Positions 6,647 to 17,627 of a stretch of DNA of 32,306 bases are shown here, in pieces (positions within the stretch are counted from its first letter, which is position 1; every line of letters begins with the position of its first letter). The translations under genes and the position numbers were made by a program. Below the pieces are notes generated by a model. The model was not told the origin of the DNA. It was given only the letters and a program-made list of their open reading frames with translations, and made no database searches. Source of the stretch: an uncultured Bacteroidota bacterium (GTDB taxonomy: Bacteria; Bacteroidota; Bacteroidia; Bacteroidales; P3); assembly GCA_902784465.1 (NCBI GenBank), contig CACZUZ010000028.1, positions 1-32,306 of the forward strand, in the 5' to 3' direction.

Positions 6647-7885
6647 ATGAAAAAACTCTTTTCCCTTATTTTTTTGTCCCTTGTGGTATTGTCATCCACG
6701 GCCTTTTGTCAGGCAGATTCTGTAGCATACGATTCCGATACTCTTGAAAAAACGCCGGTTTTTCTTTCGCCCGATTTCGATTACCTTAAAAAGGTTGTCG
6801 ACGACCCCGGTTCGGCGTTCTATTATCCTGCGTTGCTGAAGCGTTTCATCGCTGCAGACACGACGTTGACCATTGAGGAACTGCATTGCCTATACTATGG
6901 CTCGGCCCTCCAGAAAGGCTACAGCCCGTATGGCTCTGACAGTAGGGAAAATGTCGATAAAGCACTTGATATTCTTAACAAAGAGGAACCCTCGAAGAAA
7001 GAGTTGAAGAAAGCACTAAAGTATCTTGACAAGGCCATAAAGGAGTCTCCCATCGACATAGGCCTGTACAACTACCGCCATTATGTTGATGTGCTGCTTT
7101 ATGGAAAGGAGTCGGATCAGGCAGGCGCTGATGCATTCCGTTTTATAGCTCTTGTCAGCGTGATACACTATTCCGGCGACGGTAAGGACTACCCTACGGC
7201 TTTTTATGTTGTATCCCCTTCTCATGAATATGCCTTGCTTGGCTTTAATGGTCTCCGATCACAAGGTCAAAGCCTTGATTATTACAATGGAAAGAAATAT
7301 GATGTACTCTCGATTGCCGACAACGAATATGGAATAGAAAAGCTGTATTTCAACATCGATATCTGTTTCAACTATCTGTCCCAACTATTTGGTGGCTCTG
7401 AAGAGGATTTGGGTGATGAAAATCTTAAGCTGGCAAGTTTTTCATCCTCTGACAACAATCATCCATACGCCTATCTTGATTCAACAGGAATGTTGGTTAT
7501 ACCTATGAATAGCAAGGTTGTCGTCCGTCTCGACACGGCGTTGAATGGCGACCAATACCAATTCACGGTTGTCTCCAGCGAAACAGTAGATGGTACATTC
7601 GACTTTACAAAGAGCGAGGAATATTTCTCAGAGGATGGGGAAGAGAACACTATTGTTTTCTATTTCGTTCATAGCCAATGGACCGAAGGAAGGAATTGTG
7701 AAGTCCTGATGATGAAGAGTTTCTGCAAAGAGATGCTCGCCTATGACACTGAAATCCTATATGCCGGTAGTTCTTCATTCCAGAGTACTTCCAACGACGG
7801 CATATTCCCAAAAGTGCGCGGGACAGAGATATGGAACGACCCACTCTACGCCATCCGCCTCTCTCGTTTCCGACCAATGAAGTGA
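6647..7885 (+). CDS. secreted DUF4919-like protein
   Basis: A 412-residue exported protein. The start at 6647 gives a clean signal peptide (MKKLFSLIFLSLVVLSSTAFCQ) and sits downstream of the -7 element. The upstream frame from 6548 would read through the promoter. The first half resembles DUF4919 proteins of Bacteroides: PDFDYLKKVV, then FYYPALLKRF, LTIEELHCLYYGSA and GYSPYG, followed by an all-helical stretch and the ending FNIDICFNYLSQLFG. The C-terminal 150 residues form an extra, probably beta-rich region with no family I recognise. It has no T9SS sorting domain or membrane anchor, so it is likely periplasmic. The biological role of DUF4919 is unknown. Confidence 0.75.
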   Translation: MKKLFSLIFLSLVVLSSTAFCQADSVAYDSDTLEKTPVFLSPDFDYLKKVVDDPGSAFYYPALLKRFIAADTTLTIEELHCLYYGSALQKGYSPYGSDSRENVDKALDILNKEEPSKKELKKALKYLDKAIKESPIDIGLYNYRHYVDVLLYGKESDQAGADAFRFIALVSVIHYSGDGKDYPTAFYVVSPSHEYALLGFNGLRSQGQSLDYYNGKKYDVLSIADNEYGIEKLYFNIDICFNYLSQLFGGSEEDLGDENLKLASFSSSDNNHPYAYLDSTGMLVIPMNSKVVVRLDTALNGDQYQFTVVSSETVDGTFDFTKSEEYFSEDGEENTIVFYFVHSQWTEGRNCEVLMMKSFCKEMLAYDTEILYAGSSSFQSTSNDGIFPKVRGTEIWNDPLYAIRLSRFRPMK

Positions 7886-7919
7886 AATAGAACCTAAAAT
7901 CCCAATTTTGTAACCATAA

Positions 7920-8015
7920 TGTTCCATCGACCTCGGCTCTCTCGCAGCAGGCACCCACCTGCTACGCATCACCACAGCCAACGGCACAGCCATACGAAAG
8001 ATAGTGAAGCAGTAG
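7920..8015 (+). pseudogene. orphan remnant of a T9SS C-terminal sorting domain
   Basis: Between a TAA at 7917 and a TAG at 8013 one frame reads CSIDLGSLAAGTHLLRI, then TTANGTAIRKIVKQ. This is the classical end of a type A T9SS sorting domain (SL-aaG-yll-I...G...rKivkq). There is no start codon and no body of a cargo protein in front of it. It must be the last 31 codons of a cargo gene whose remainder was deleted, probably when the present neighbours were joined. It lies 34 bases after the DUF4919-like gene on the same strand but is not in continuity with it. Confidence 0.7.
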
Positions 8016-8082
8016 AAAGAACAGGATTGCCCCTAATTAATATAGTCCACAGCCTTTGTTAAATCATCACGATAGAAACCAC

Positions 8083-10458
8083 ATGTCCCAATCACCGAAC
8101 GAAAAACAAGTCAGGATGATGCACATCGTCAACCTGATGTCCATCGCCTACTCCGACGGCAACATCTCTGAAACCGAGAACGACATCCTCGTCAAAATAG
8201 CTCAGGATCTTGACCTTACAGAGGAGGATTTTGACCTGTGCATCGACCATTGGAAAAAAACTGACGAGGAGAAGCTCCCGATCGCCGTGCCCGAGAACGA
8301 TGACGAGCAGATAGAATTTCTCAAGCATTTCGCCATCGTCATGATGATCGACGGACAAATCGAGGAAAAGGAAAAGACTTTTCTCGCCTTTGTCGCCGAC
8401 CAATTCGGATATGATGCCGAAAAGATTGTGCCTGCCCTGATTGAGGATGTCTATCACGAATATTTCGCCGAGGAGGATGAAGAGGACGAGGACCCGCTCT
8501 TCGAGGATACCGACGACGAGTTTCAGACCGACCTTGGCAAGATGGAGCTGGAAGGGAAAAATGTGGAAAAAGCTTTCGACTACCTCTTCCTACCAGCCCT
8601 CCGCAACCCCGAGGCTCTCAATTATTTCCTCATGATCCCTAACACCGACACACGACTCCACCTCCTCTCTCCAGAGCAGGTAGAAAAGGTCGAGGAGGCT
8701 GCGGGGAAAGGCTATCCCCTCGCCCTATACACCTTGGGACGCTACTACCAAGTCATTAAGCCCACCGACGACTGGATTGACAAGGCCTCCGATATGCTTT
8801 CCGCCGCAGCTGAGCATGGCATTGCCGACGCCCGCTGGGCTCTAGCCATGCTCTACCTTTGGGGATACACTGGCGCTGTCGACATAAGCCACTACACCGA
8901 ACTTATTGACAACGCCTTCGAAAACGGCAGCATGATGGCTTTCAGACAAAAGCTGAGCGACCGCGTCAATGGTCTCCACGGCGAAAAGGCCGACCCCAAG
9001 GGTGTCATCAAAACCATTGAATCATTCCTCGACGACGACGACACCTACGGCATGATGTATCCGGACCTCTACGCCATCCTCGGCGATGCCTACCGTAAAG
9101 TGGGCAACAAGGACAATGCCGACAAAAACTACGAGAAAGCTCTGGAACATGGATTCTTAGAGGCTGGCGCCCGCCGCTTCACCAACCGCATCGAGGGCCC
9201 GGACAAAGACTTCTACCGCGAGACCCTCTCTGTCATCCTCGACTACTCGTGCGAAGACAACGACCCGAACAGCTTTGTGACCAGAGCCTTGGAACATGCC
9301 TACCACCACGACAAGGAAGACTGCAAAGACCCTGACGACCTTGCCCAAAAGCTTCGGGAAGACCTGGAAACAGCCTACCGCTTGGGAGCAGGCGACGCCG
9401 CCTACTACATGGGACTGTACCACTATGAGGGCAGATATGGATATGAAAAGGACGACCAGAAGGCCTGGAGCTGGTTCGCAAGAGGGCAGGAGATGGAAAG
9501 CGGACTGGCTTTCATGGGGATGGCACAGATGATCGACGACGGCATACACCCCTCCGACCTGCCCGACAGCTACAGGGACTATTGTATACTCCAGGCCCAG
9601 CTACGCGGCGTGGATAGCCAGAGCGCTTCCGGCAGCGGCGAGATACCGGCAGTCGTCATCGTCAAGCCTGACGGCGCAGCCACCATCTACAAGCTCGAAA
9701 AAGAAGAATGGCACAAACTTCCCCACCTCATCGGCTCTAAACGACTGGCTCCCATCCGTATCGACGCTCTCGACAAAATCGGCAACGACGCCGGCTTCAA
9801 CGACCACCTCGTGGCATGGATCGACATCGATGCCCCTCGCAAGGGCCTGCCCGAAAACAGGATAGCCTCCGCATTCTACCCAGGCATCATCGCCGGCGAC
9901 ATAGTCATCTCACTGGCCGACAACCTCTACGACCCCATGCCTTTCTACGGCGTGGATGAGGCCAAGAATGCCATCAAAGCGCTGAAAGCCACCTTTGAAC
10001 GTGTGGTGACCGACATCAGCGACGTCAGTGACGAAAAAGCCCCAACAATCGACTACAGCAAGGTCAATCCTTTTTCCGACAGGGGCTATGTCGCCAGAGT
10101 CGAGCCTGACGGCAAGGCTTACATCGTCGAAAGCAGTCCGACGGTCTTTGCACTCTTCGAGGAGGACATATATGATCCGGCACGACTCCAGAGCATTTAC
10201 AAAATCGGCAACAAGGCTGGTATCAATCAGCATCTTACAATATGGTCTGACAATGATGCCTACCGCAAACAGATGGCCTTGTATAACAAGGTCAAGCTCA
10301 ACGCCATAGGCTCTAAGCTATTCCCTGGCCCCGTTGTCGACAACTTCTTCATCGCCCTCGAGGACGAAGACTTCAGAATCAACACTTTCGACAACCTCGA
10401 ACTCCTTAAAAAAGTATGCCTCTCCTTAGGTATTAAACCAGAAAACATTATCCTCTAA
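8083..10458 (+). CDS. TerB-like / Sel1-repeat protein with a duplicated C-terminal domain
   Basis: A 791-residue acidic cytoplasmic protein. The ATG at 8083 (MSQSPNEKQ) is preferred to a TTG at 8056. Residues 1-125 look like a TerB (tellurite resistance B-like) helical domain: LMSIAYSDGNISETENDIL and FAIVMMIDGQIEEKEKTFL are the two metal-binding-type acidic helix pairs. About residues 190-510 carry Sel1/TPR-like repeats (YPLALYTLGRYYQ, ADARWALAMLYLWGYTG, AAYYMGLYHYEGRYG). Two copies of a ~110-residue module follow (about 527-634 and 671-791), each with xVxPDG, then IGN(D/K)AG(F/I)NxHL and an A(F/L)xPG...D(I/F)(V/F)I end. These faintly recall DUF3846. It is first in a tight operon with a membrane protein 13 bases on and a helicase. 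The function is unknown; a stress or defence hub is inferred. Confidence 0.72.
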   Translation: MSQSPNEKQVRMMHIVNLMSIAYSDGNISETENDILVKIAQDLDLTEEDFDLCIDHWKKTDEEKLPIAVPENDDEQIEFLKHFAIVMMIDGQIEEKEKTFLAFVADQFGYDAEKIVPALIEDVYHEYFAEEDEEDEDPLFEDTDDEFQTDLGKMELEGKNVEKAFDYLFLPALRNPEALNYFLMIPNTDTRLHLLSPEQVEKVEEAAGKGYPLALYTLGRYYQVIKPTDDWIDKASDMLSAAAEHGIADARWALAMLYLWGYTGAVDISHYTELIDNAFENGSMMAFRQKLSDRVNGLHGEKADPKGVIKTIESFLDDDDTYGMMYPDLYAILGDAYRKVGNKDNADKNYEKALEHGFLEAGARRFTNRIEGPDKDFYRETLSVILDYSCEDNDPNSFVTRALEHAYHHDKEDCKDPDDLAQKLREDLETAYRLGAGDAAYYMGLYHYEGRYGYEKDDQKAWSWFARGQEMESGLAFMGMAQMIDDGIHPSDLPDSYRDYCILQAQLRGVDSQSASGSGEIPAVVIVKPDGAATIYKLEKEEWHKLPHLIGSKRLAPIRIDALDKIGNDAGFNDHLVAWIDIDAPRKGLPENRIASAFYPGIIAGDIVISLADNLYDPMPFYGVDEAKNAIKALKATFERVVTDISDVSDEKAPTIDYSKVNPFSDRGYVARVEPDGKAYIVESSPTVFALFEEDIYDPARLQSIYKIGNKAGINQHLTIWSDNDAYRKQMALYNKVKLNAIGSKLFPGPVVDNFFIALEDEDFRINTFDNLELLKKVCLSLGIKPENIIL

Positions 10459-10471
10459 AAAAAGTAAAAAC

Positions 10472-11551
10472 ATGAACCGAATCGCCTTTTTCCTACCCGT
10501 AGTGGCTCTTGTTGCCGCTTTCGTCTCTGGCTACGCCGTGAATCATTGGATTATCTGCACCCTTATCGCCGCAGCCGCAGAAGGCATCCTCTACCTGATG
10601 TTCTTCCTCAACAACAGCTCCACGGAATATCTCAGCGGCCACATCACAACTATCATACACCATTTCCCTTGGACCGAACGCAAGGAAACAACCAAGACTG
10701 AATCCGGTGGTAGAAAAACAACCACTGTCTCTTATATCGACCATGGCCACGAATACTTCGCAGAACTAAACACCGAGAATATTATAGATATCAACGAAAG
10801 CCTTTTCGACAGCCTCTCCCATAAATGGAACACCAACATGGAAGAAATCCACGTAAGCCACCGGCACTGCGTCGACGGTGGCGGCGGCGAACAAAAGCCA
10901 TGGGATGGCAACGAGCTGAATAACGACTACTTGACCCTCACTCACCGCTATCGCAACCCTGTCAAGAATTCAATCTCTGCAATGAGGGGCGCTAAGGTGA
11001 AAAAAGACGAGGCTTTGGCTTTGGGTCTTTTCGAATACCCTAAAGTTGAAAAGGACCACCAGCAAGCCATCCTAAAGAGTCCCGATGCCAACTATACCGG
11101 CGACCTGATGAATGCCGAGCAGGAACTCCAACGTCTCAACGCCTTCTGCGGCAAAGCCAACCAGATACATGTCTTCATCCTCCTCTTCCCCTCCAACGAC
11201 GGCGCCAACATCGCATCCAAACAGTGCAACTACTGGAAAGGTTGCAACAAGAACGAACTCGTCGTCTGCCTCGGTGTCGACGGCACAAGCATCGACTGGT
11301 GCGAGCCTCTCAACTGGATGGACGAGCCTACACTCCACAACGCCATCAAGGACTATTTCCGCCAAAACAGCAAATCAAGCCTCACCGACTTCGTCAAATG
11401 GCTCCGCGACAACCTCAACCTTTGGAAACGCAAAGAAGTCAAGGAATTGAAGAATTCATTCCAGATGTCCCTCGGCAGCACCCTTTACCTGTGGATTTCT
11501 GCCTCTGCCATCGCCATCCTGGTTTTCCTCTGCGCCTACTGGATTAGCTGA
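10472..11551 (+). CDS. three-helix membrane protein of unknown function
   Basis: A 359-residue protein. Two hydrophobic helices lie near the N-terminus (about residues 5-22 and 27-46), and one at the very end (about 335-357). Between them is a ~285-residue soluble domain rich in charged residues, with odd features such as the glycine run in HCVDGGGGEQ and a repeated pattern of Asn-rich turns. I do not recognise the soluble domain. It starts 13 bases after the TerB/Sel1 gene and ends 34 bases before the helicase, so all three are probably cotranscribed. The large domain is predicted cytoplasmic or periplasmic depending on topology, which the sequence does not settle. Confidence 0.75.
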   Translation: MNRIAFFLPVVALVAAFVSGYAVNHWIICTLIAAAAEGILYLMFFLNNSSTEYLSGHITTIIHHFPWTERKETTKTESGGRKTTTVSYIDHGHEYFAELNTENIIDINESLFDSLSHKWNTNMEEIHVSHRHCVDGGGGEQKPWDGNELNNDYLTLTHRYRNPVKNSISAMRGAKVKKDEALALGLFEYPKVEKDHQQAILKSPDANYTGDLMNAEQELQRLNAFCGKANQIHVFILLFPSNDGANIASKQCNYWKGCNKNELVVCLGVDGTSIDWCEPLNWMDEPTLHNAIKDYFRQNSKSSLTDFVKWLRDNLNLWKRKEVKELKNSFQMSLGSTLYLWISASAIAILVFLCAYWIS

Positions 11552-11585
11552 CAATCGTAATAAAAAACTCTAACAACCACCTCTT

Positions 11586-13572
<1,987 letters not shown>

Positions 13573-13574
<2 letters not shown>

Positions 13575-13628
13575 TCACTTAAGCATTCCATCACTCAAGC
13601 ATTCAAGCATTCAAGCATTCAATCACTC
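13573..13628. repeat. 8-bp tandem repeat array between convergent genes
   Basis: Seven octamers on the plus strand: AATCACTT, AAGCATTC, CATCACTC, AAGCATTC three times, AATCACTC. On the minus strand these read GAATGCTT and relatives, which match the AAATGCTT-type units of the arrays at 3290 and 4537. The array spans the stop codons of both the helicase (13572-13574) and the hydrogenase-like gene (13619-13621). Confidence 0.75.
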
Positions 13629-14971
13629 ATCCTGTCCTCTTTGCCCCAGACAGCATTCATGGCAGCTATGCACTCCTGCCGTGTGATGTCATCTTTGCGT
13701 TCCAGGTGACGCTGGTAGAAAATGCAGCGCGACAGGCCTATGCGGTTAATCACAACATCGCCGGCAAACGACTCGCATGTGGGTGCACCACAAAGGCCAC
13801 AGTCTATCTGCGGCAGACGGGCCTTGAGCTTGTTGATGCGTTCCATCTTCTCGAAAGCTTTGCTCCTGTCGGCATCGAGCACAAACATCGAGCGCGGCTG
13901 CGGTGGCTCCACCCTGCTGTTTTCCAGCAGATAGTCTTTCCATTTATCCATTTCTCGTTCACGCGGCACCTCTCCATTACGCTCTCGTTCAGCGGCTTTG
14001 CGCGCACGCGCATACATTCGTGCACCGCACAGGAAGCGGTTCTCGTAACTCAGCAGCGCTCCGGCACAACTCTGGTCACAGGCCCTCAGCTCGAGGAATT
14101 CCACATCTTCTACTTCGTCGTTCTCCAGCTTGTCCAGAAAGTCCATAACATTCTGTATGCCGTCTATTGAATAACTCTTCTTTGCCAGACAGATGCGGCG
14201 TTCGCCATTGGTAAGCGTACTCAGGATGGCGTCGCTCGAGAGGTTGATTGTGCGGTTCTGCTTGGATATGTGATTCTTGCCCTGTTCCTTGATTTTGCGG
14301 TAGGTACGGTTGAAAAGCGAGTCCATATTAATCACACCGTCGATGATAGAGCGCTTCTCTCCGATGGGTGCCTTGACGGCAGCTATCTTAGCCGCACACG
14401 GCGTGACATAGAACAGACCTATCTCCTCGCGCGGAATGCCTCGTCCCTGCAATTCCTGCAGACAATAGAGCGCCGAGAGGTCGAGCGGAGCCTTGATAGG
14501 CATGATGTTCTCCACGAGCGACGGATACTTGATCTGTATCAGCCTTACTATGGCAGGACAAAAACTTGATATCAAAGGCCTTATATCCTCATTTTCCATC
14601 GCATAGCGTTCCTTGGCTTGTGCAAAGATGTTGGCACCCGACTCCACCTCGAAAACATGACGGAAACCAAGGTCTACGAGTGCATCATAAATACGCGACA
14701 CGCGGACGTCCTCGGGGAACTGACCCAAAAAAACGGCTGGTATGAGTGCCACCGAATGGGGAAAAGTGTGCACCATCTCGAAGTCATCCTGATTGATGTA
14801 AATGGCCTCAACAGGACATACCTCATGACATTTGCCACAGTCGATGCAGCGATGTTCCTGTATGCTTGCTGTACCTTCGCTGATACGTATGGCCTCCGTC
14901 GGGCAAGCTTTCAGGCAACGCATACAGCCTATGCATTTTTTTTCGTCTATCTTGAGTGCGTGTACAAACAT
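13619..14971 (-). CDS. [FeFe]-hydrogenase-like protein with ferredoxin and C-terminal 4Fe-4S domains (probable redox sensor)
   Basis: A 450-residue soluble iron-sulfur protein. Residues 13-23 and 42-52 carry two CxxCxxCxxxCP [4Fe-4S] sites. The H-cluster ligands are all present: C138 (SSFCPA), C192 (TPCAAK), C298 and C302 (ACDQSCAG). The L1 motif has a single Cys, so the proton-relay Cys of catalytic TSCCP enzymes is absent. The end of the L2 motif (AKIAAV) lacks the usual Glu. This pattern is typical of sensory-type or divergent hydrogenases. A third cluster motif, CGLCGAPTC with a later Cys (about 391-416), matches the Fe-S domain PF04060. There is no PAS domain. Upstream in the same direction are an RsbW-like ATPase and a DRTGG protein, a grouping known around sensory hydrogenases. 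H2 sensing is inferred; activity cannot be judged from sequence. Confidence 0.82.
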   Translation of the reverse strand: MFVHALKIDEKKCIGCMRCLKACPTEAIRISEGTASIQEHRCIDCGKCHEVCPVEAIYINQDDFEMVHTFPHSVALIPAVFLGQFPEDVRVSRIYDALVDLGFRHVFEVESGANIFAQAKERYAMENEDIRPLISSFCPAIVRLIQIKYPSLVENIMPIKAPLDLSALYCLQELQGRGIPREEIGLFYVTPCAAKIAAVKAPIGEKRSIIDGVINMDSLFNRTYRKIKEQGKNHISKQNRTINLSSDAILSTLTNGERRICLAKKSYSIDGIQNVMDFLDKLENDEVEDVEFLELRACDQSCAGALLSYENRFLCGARMYARARKAAERERNGEVPREREMDKWKDYLLENSRVEPPQPRSMFVLDADRSKAFEKMERINKLKARLPQIDCGLCGAPTCESFAGDVVINRIGLSRCIFYQRHLERKDDITRQECIAAMNAVWGKEDRMSD

Positions 14972-15041
14972 ATTGATGATAAAAGGTTAGTGAATGAATA
15001 ATGGTGAAATCCGCGTAATCTGCACAATCCGTGTGATATAT

Positions 15042-15452
15042 TTAGAAATTGACTTCCATCTCGACCGTAGTGCCGACGCCCACCTCGCTGGTGACGTTAA
15101 GCTTGTCAACATTCTTCTGCATATTGGGCAGTCCCATGCCGGCTCCGAAACCCATGTCGCGAACCTCGGGACGGGCGGTGGAATAGCCTTCCTGCATGGC
15201 CAATGCTATGTCGGGGATTCCAGGCCCCTTGTCGGCCACGACCATCCTTATCTTGTCTGAGTCGATGTCTACCAGCACCTTGCCGCCATAGGCATGGGCA
15301 ATGGCATTTACTTCGGCCTCGTACAGAGCCACAACCACTCGCTTCACCTTCCCCGGGTCTACGTTGAGCTGTTTTAATGTCTTTTTCACTGAACTTGATG
15401 CTTTGCCAGCATTGACAAAATCGCCCTCTATTACTGTATATTCTTGATGCAT
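15042..15452 (-). CDS. RsbW/SpoIIAB-like ATP-binding protein (HATPase_c)
   Basis: A 136-residue GHKL-fold ATPase like anti-sigma-factor serine kinases. It has the N box EAEVNAIAHAY, the G1 box VVADKGPGIPD, and the G2 box GFGAGMGLPNM. The start is taken as the ATG at 15452 (MHQEYTV). A 19-residue longer frame from 15509 has a poor N-terminus. It lies 70 bases before the hydrogenase-like gene and 76 bases after the DRTGG gene. In other bacteria this trio appears beside NADH-linked hydrogenase subunits; those are not in this window. It probably binds ATP and signals the redox state to an unknown partner. Confidence 0.82.
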   Translation of the reverse strand: MHQEYTVIEGDFVNAGKASSSVKKTLKQLNVDPGKVKRVVVALYEAEVNAIAHAYGGKVLVDIDSDKIRMVVADKGPGIPDIALAMQEGYSTARPEVRDMGFGAGMGLPNMQKNVDKLNVTSEVGVGTTVEMEVNF

Positions 15453-15528
15453 AATATAATTAGTTTTTCTTTTTTTTAACTTACCCTGCTCAAAACAGCA
15501 GATTGGCAATTGCCTATGGTGTATTCCA

Positions 15529-15870
15529 TTAATAAAGCGGCTTTATGCCATTCTGATAGAGCAGACCACATGCCTTAAACATTGAGTAGGCGCAGCTTAG
15601 GATAACCATGTCGTCATCCTCTGCCAGCTCTATCATATCCTCTGTAACCTTCTTGTTGCGTACCACCAGGATTATGTCCAGCGACGCCATGTCGCATGTG
15701 CGTATTGTCTGGATGTTGCAAAGTCCGGTAACCAGCATCGGGGTGTCTTTCAACGTCAACACGTCGCTCATGAGGTCCGATGCAAAGGCTGTCTCGACCT
15801 CCTCGTCCAAGCGACCCTCTCCTGTGCAAACGGTCGCATCTAGAAGCTTGATTATTTCTCTGATTGTCAT
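15529..15870 (-). CDS. DRTGG-domain protein
   Basis: A 113-residue protein consisting of one DRTGG domain. The consensus can be followed through TVCTGEGRLDEEVETAFASD, then LMSDVLTL, LLVTGLCN-like MLVTGLCNIQTIRTC, LDIILVVRNKKV and a final SMFKACGLLYQNG. DRTGG domains occur as regulatory modules, often with CBS domains, in phosphotransacetylase-type proteins and beside hydrogenase genes. It heads the leftward group with the RsbW-like ATPase and the hydrogenase-like protein. No membrane segment is present. Its ligand is not known. Confidence 0.83.
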   Translation of the reverse strand: MTIREIIKLLDATVCTGEGRLDEEVETAFASDLMSDVLTLKDTPMLVTGLCNIQTIRTCDMASLDIILVVRNKKVTEDMIELAEDDDMVILSCAYSMFKACGLLYQNGIKPLY

Positions 15871-15977
15871 TAGTTAGTTTTTTTCTTGGTTTTATGGATT
15901 TTGGTTCACGTCTGTTGTGGCTGTCTGTACCCCGTCAAAGGGCAGTAAATAGAGCTAAATACAGCAACAAAACAAAA

Positions 15978-15986
15978 TGCAAATTT
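15978..15986 (-). promoter_or_regulatory. candidate -7 element for the DRTGG/hydrogenase group
   Basis: On the minus strand TAAATTTGC fits TAnnTTTG and lies 108 bases before the ATG at 15870. A second match (TAATTTTGC at 16078-16086) is further away. Region 15871-16206 has no gene and is AT-rich, so chance matches are possible. Confidence 0.35.
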
Positions 15987-16159
15987 AGTTTTTTTCTCAA
16001 TTCTGTGCAAATAATCCGGCATTTTTTTTCGTTTTTCACCTCCTCCAAACCCGCAATCTGCTGTAATCTAATTATTTGCAAAATTAGTCAATAAATCTCT
16101 ATATCAGCAAATTAGTTTTCCCAAAAACCCATTTTTTTTACTCTATTAATTTTTTTGTG

Positions 16160-16168
16160 TATATTTGC
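16160..16168 (+). promoter_or_regulatory. -7 promoter element of the envelope gene group
   Basis: TATATTTGC matches TAnnTTTG, 39 bases before the ATG at 16207. It is the only good match close to the start on this strand. Confidence 0.65.
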
Positions 16169-16206
16169 ACTTTATTTCATAACCCTTAACCTCTCTGTTC
16201 CCAACC

Positions 16207-17526
16207 ATGCTTCTTATCCATGTACCGCGACTGACCAACCGTTTGGGATACACCCTGAATGTGGTATTCAAGCATATATTGAGGGTGGAATTTCAAATCA
16301 CCGCCGACATTGATCTCTTCAAATCCCACAGCGGCGCCAAGCTCTCGTACGGAACCCAAAAGATTGGCGATGCGCCTTTTATACGCTCATGCGACCTCCT
16401 TTTTGAAACCTCAATCGAGGAGCAGAATCCCAAAGCCTTCCCTTTTCAGGATAGCACCGCCCTGTTTCCCGTCTACAATCAAGCGTCAGCCTTCCCTTTC
16501 GATCCGTTTGCAGCCTCTTTCTATTGCCTCTCGCGCTACGAAGAATACTTGCCACACTTTAACGACGCTCATGGACGCTTCCCAGCCACTGAAAGTCTGG
16601 CCTTCAAGGAAAAATTCCTCTCCCAAGCCGTCGTAGACCGCTGGGCCCTTGCCATAGCAAAGATGCTGTCTGACAGGTTCGAAGACTTCGACGTACCCTC
16701 TCGCACTCCCGACATCGAAGACACCATCGACATTGATGCTGCCTACTGTTACCGCAACAAAGGCATATTAAGAACCCTTACGGGCATAGGCCGGGACATC
16801 TTTGCTGACAGCAACCGTCATCTTGTACGCAAACGCTTGAGGGTGCTGACTCGCAAAGAGCCGGATCCTTTCGACTCTTTCGACTACATTATTGATGTAC
16901 ATAACCGCTACCCGAGGATGAAGACAAAATTCTTCCCCTTGATGGCCGACTATAATGTCAACGACAAGCCCATCTCCTACCAGAACACCGAATTCAGGCT
17001 GCTCCTTCAACACCTCGGCGACTATGCTAAGATGGGGCTCCACGCTTCATACGCTTCGCACGACGACCCCTCGTTGGTGGACCTCGAGAAAGAACGCCTT
17101 GAAGCCATCCTTCATCGTCGCACCGTGCGCAACCGCTACCACTTCCTCCGCCTGTCGCTCCCGAAATCTTACAACACCTTGATGGATTACGGCATACTCC
17201 ACGACTATACGATGGGCTATGCCGACGAACCTGGTTTCCGCGCCGGCACCTGCACGCCTTACCCTTTCTTTGACTTGGAAAGCGACTGCGAAACACCTCT
17301 GACCATACACCCCTTCGTGGCGATGGACTCCACCTTCTACTATTATAAGAAATTCACTGCCAAACAGGCAGAGGTTGTATACAAGCAACTCATCGACGAA
17401 TGCAAGTTGGTCGGTGGAAGGCTCTCTCTGCTCTGGCACAACCAAAGCCTCTGCGAGGACTACGAATGGGAAGGTTGGCGGGAAGTCTTCGAGAATGTGT
17501 TGGAATACGCCAATGCCAGAGAGTGA
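16207..17526 (+). CDS. polysaccharide deacetylase family protein (DUF7033 type)
   Basis: A 439-residue protein like the polysaccharide-deacetylase-like proteins common in Bacteroidota. The N-terminal ~150 residues (IHVPRLTNRLGYTLNVVF..., SCDLLFE, then FPFDPFAASFYCLSRYEEYL) are the DUF7033-type lead domain. The NodB-like part follows: DIDAAYCYRNKG with the metal-type Asp pair, MGLHASYASHDDPSLVDLEK with the His, and HFLRLSLPKSYNTLMDYGILHDYTMGY-like strands with FRAGTCTPYPFFDL. No signal peptide is present. Chain context with KdsC and RlpA points to envelope glycan work, but the substrate is unknown. It heads a rightward group with its own promoter. Confidence 0.78.
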   Translation: MLLIHVPRLTNRLGYTLNVVFKHILRVEFQITADIDLFKSHSGAKLSYGTQKIGDAPFIRSCDLLFETSIEEQNPKAFPFQDSTALFPVYNQASAFPFDPFAASFYCLSRYEEYLPHFNDAHGRFPATESLAFKEKFLSQAVVDRWALAIAKMLSDRFEDFDVPSRTPDIEDTIDIDAAYCYRNKGILRTLTGIGRDIFADSNRHLVRKRLRVLTRKEPDPFDSFDYIIDVHNRYPRMKTKFFPLMADYNVNDKPISYQNTEFRLLLQHLGDYAKMGLHASYASHDDPSLVDLEKERLEAILHRRTVRNRYHFLRLSLPKSYNTLMDYGILHDYTMGYADEPGFRAGTCTPYPFFDLESDCETPLTIHPFVAMDSTFYYYKKFTAKQAEVVYKQLIDECKLVGGRLSLLWHNQSLCEDYEWEGWREVFENVLEYANARE

Positions 17527-17627
17527 AGGAGCGCGAAAGGAAGGATGTCCCTATCATGCACCGCTAATTGCCTTGTGCAGGGCAGTCAACCAAACCATAA
17601 CACACAAAATGCAAAACGTAAGCTAAC

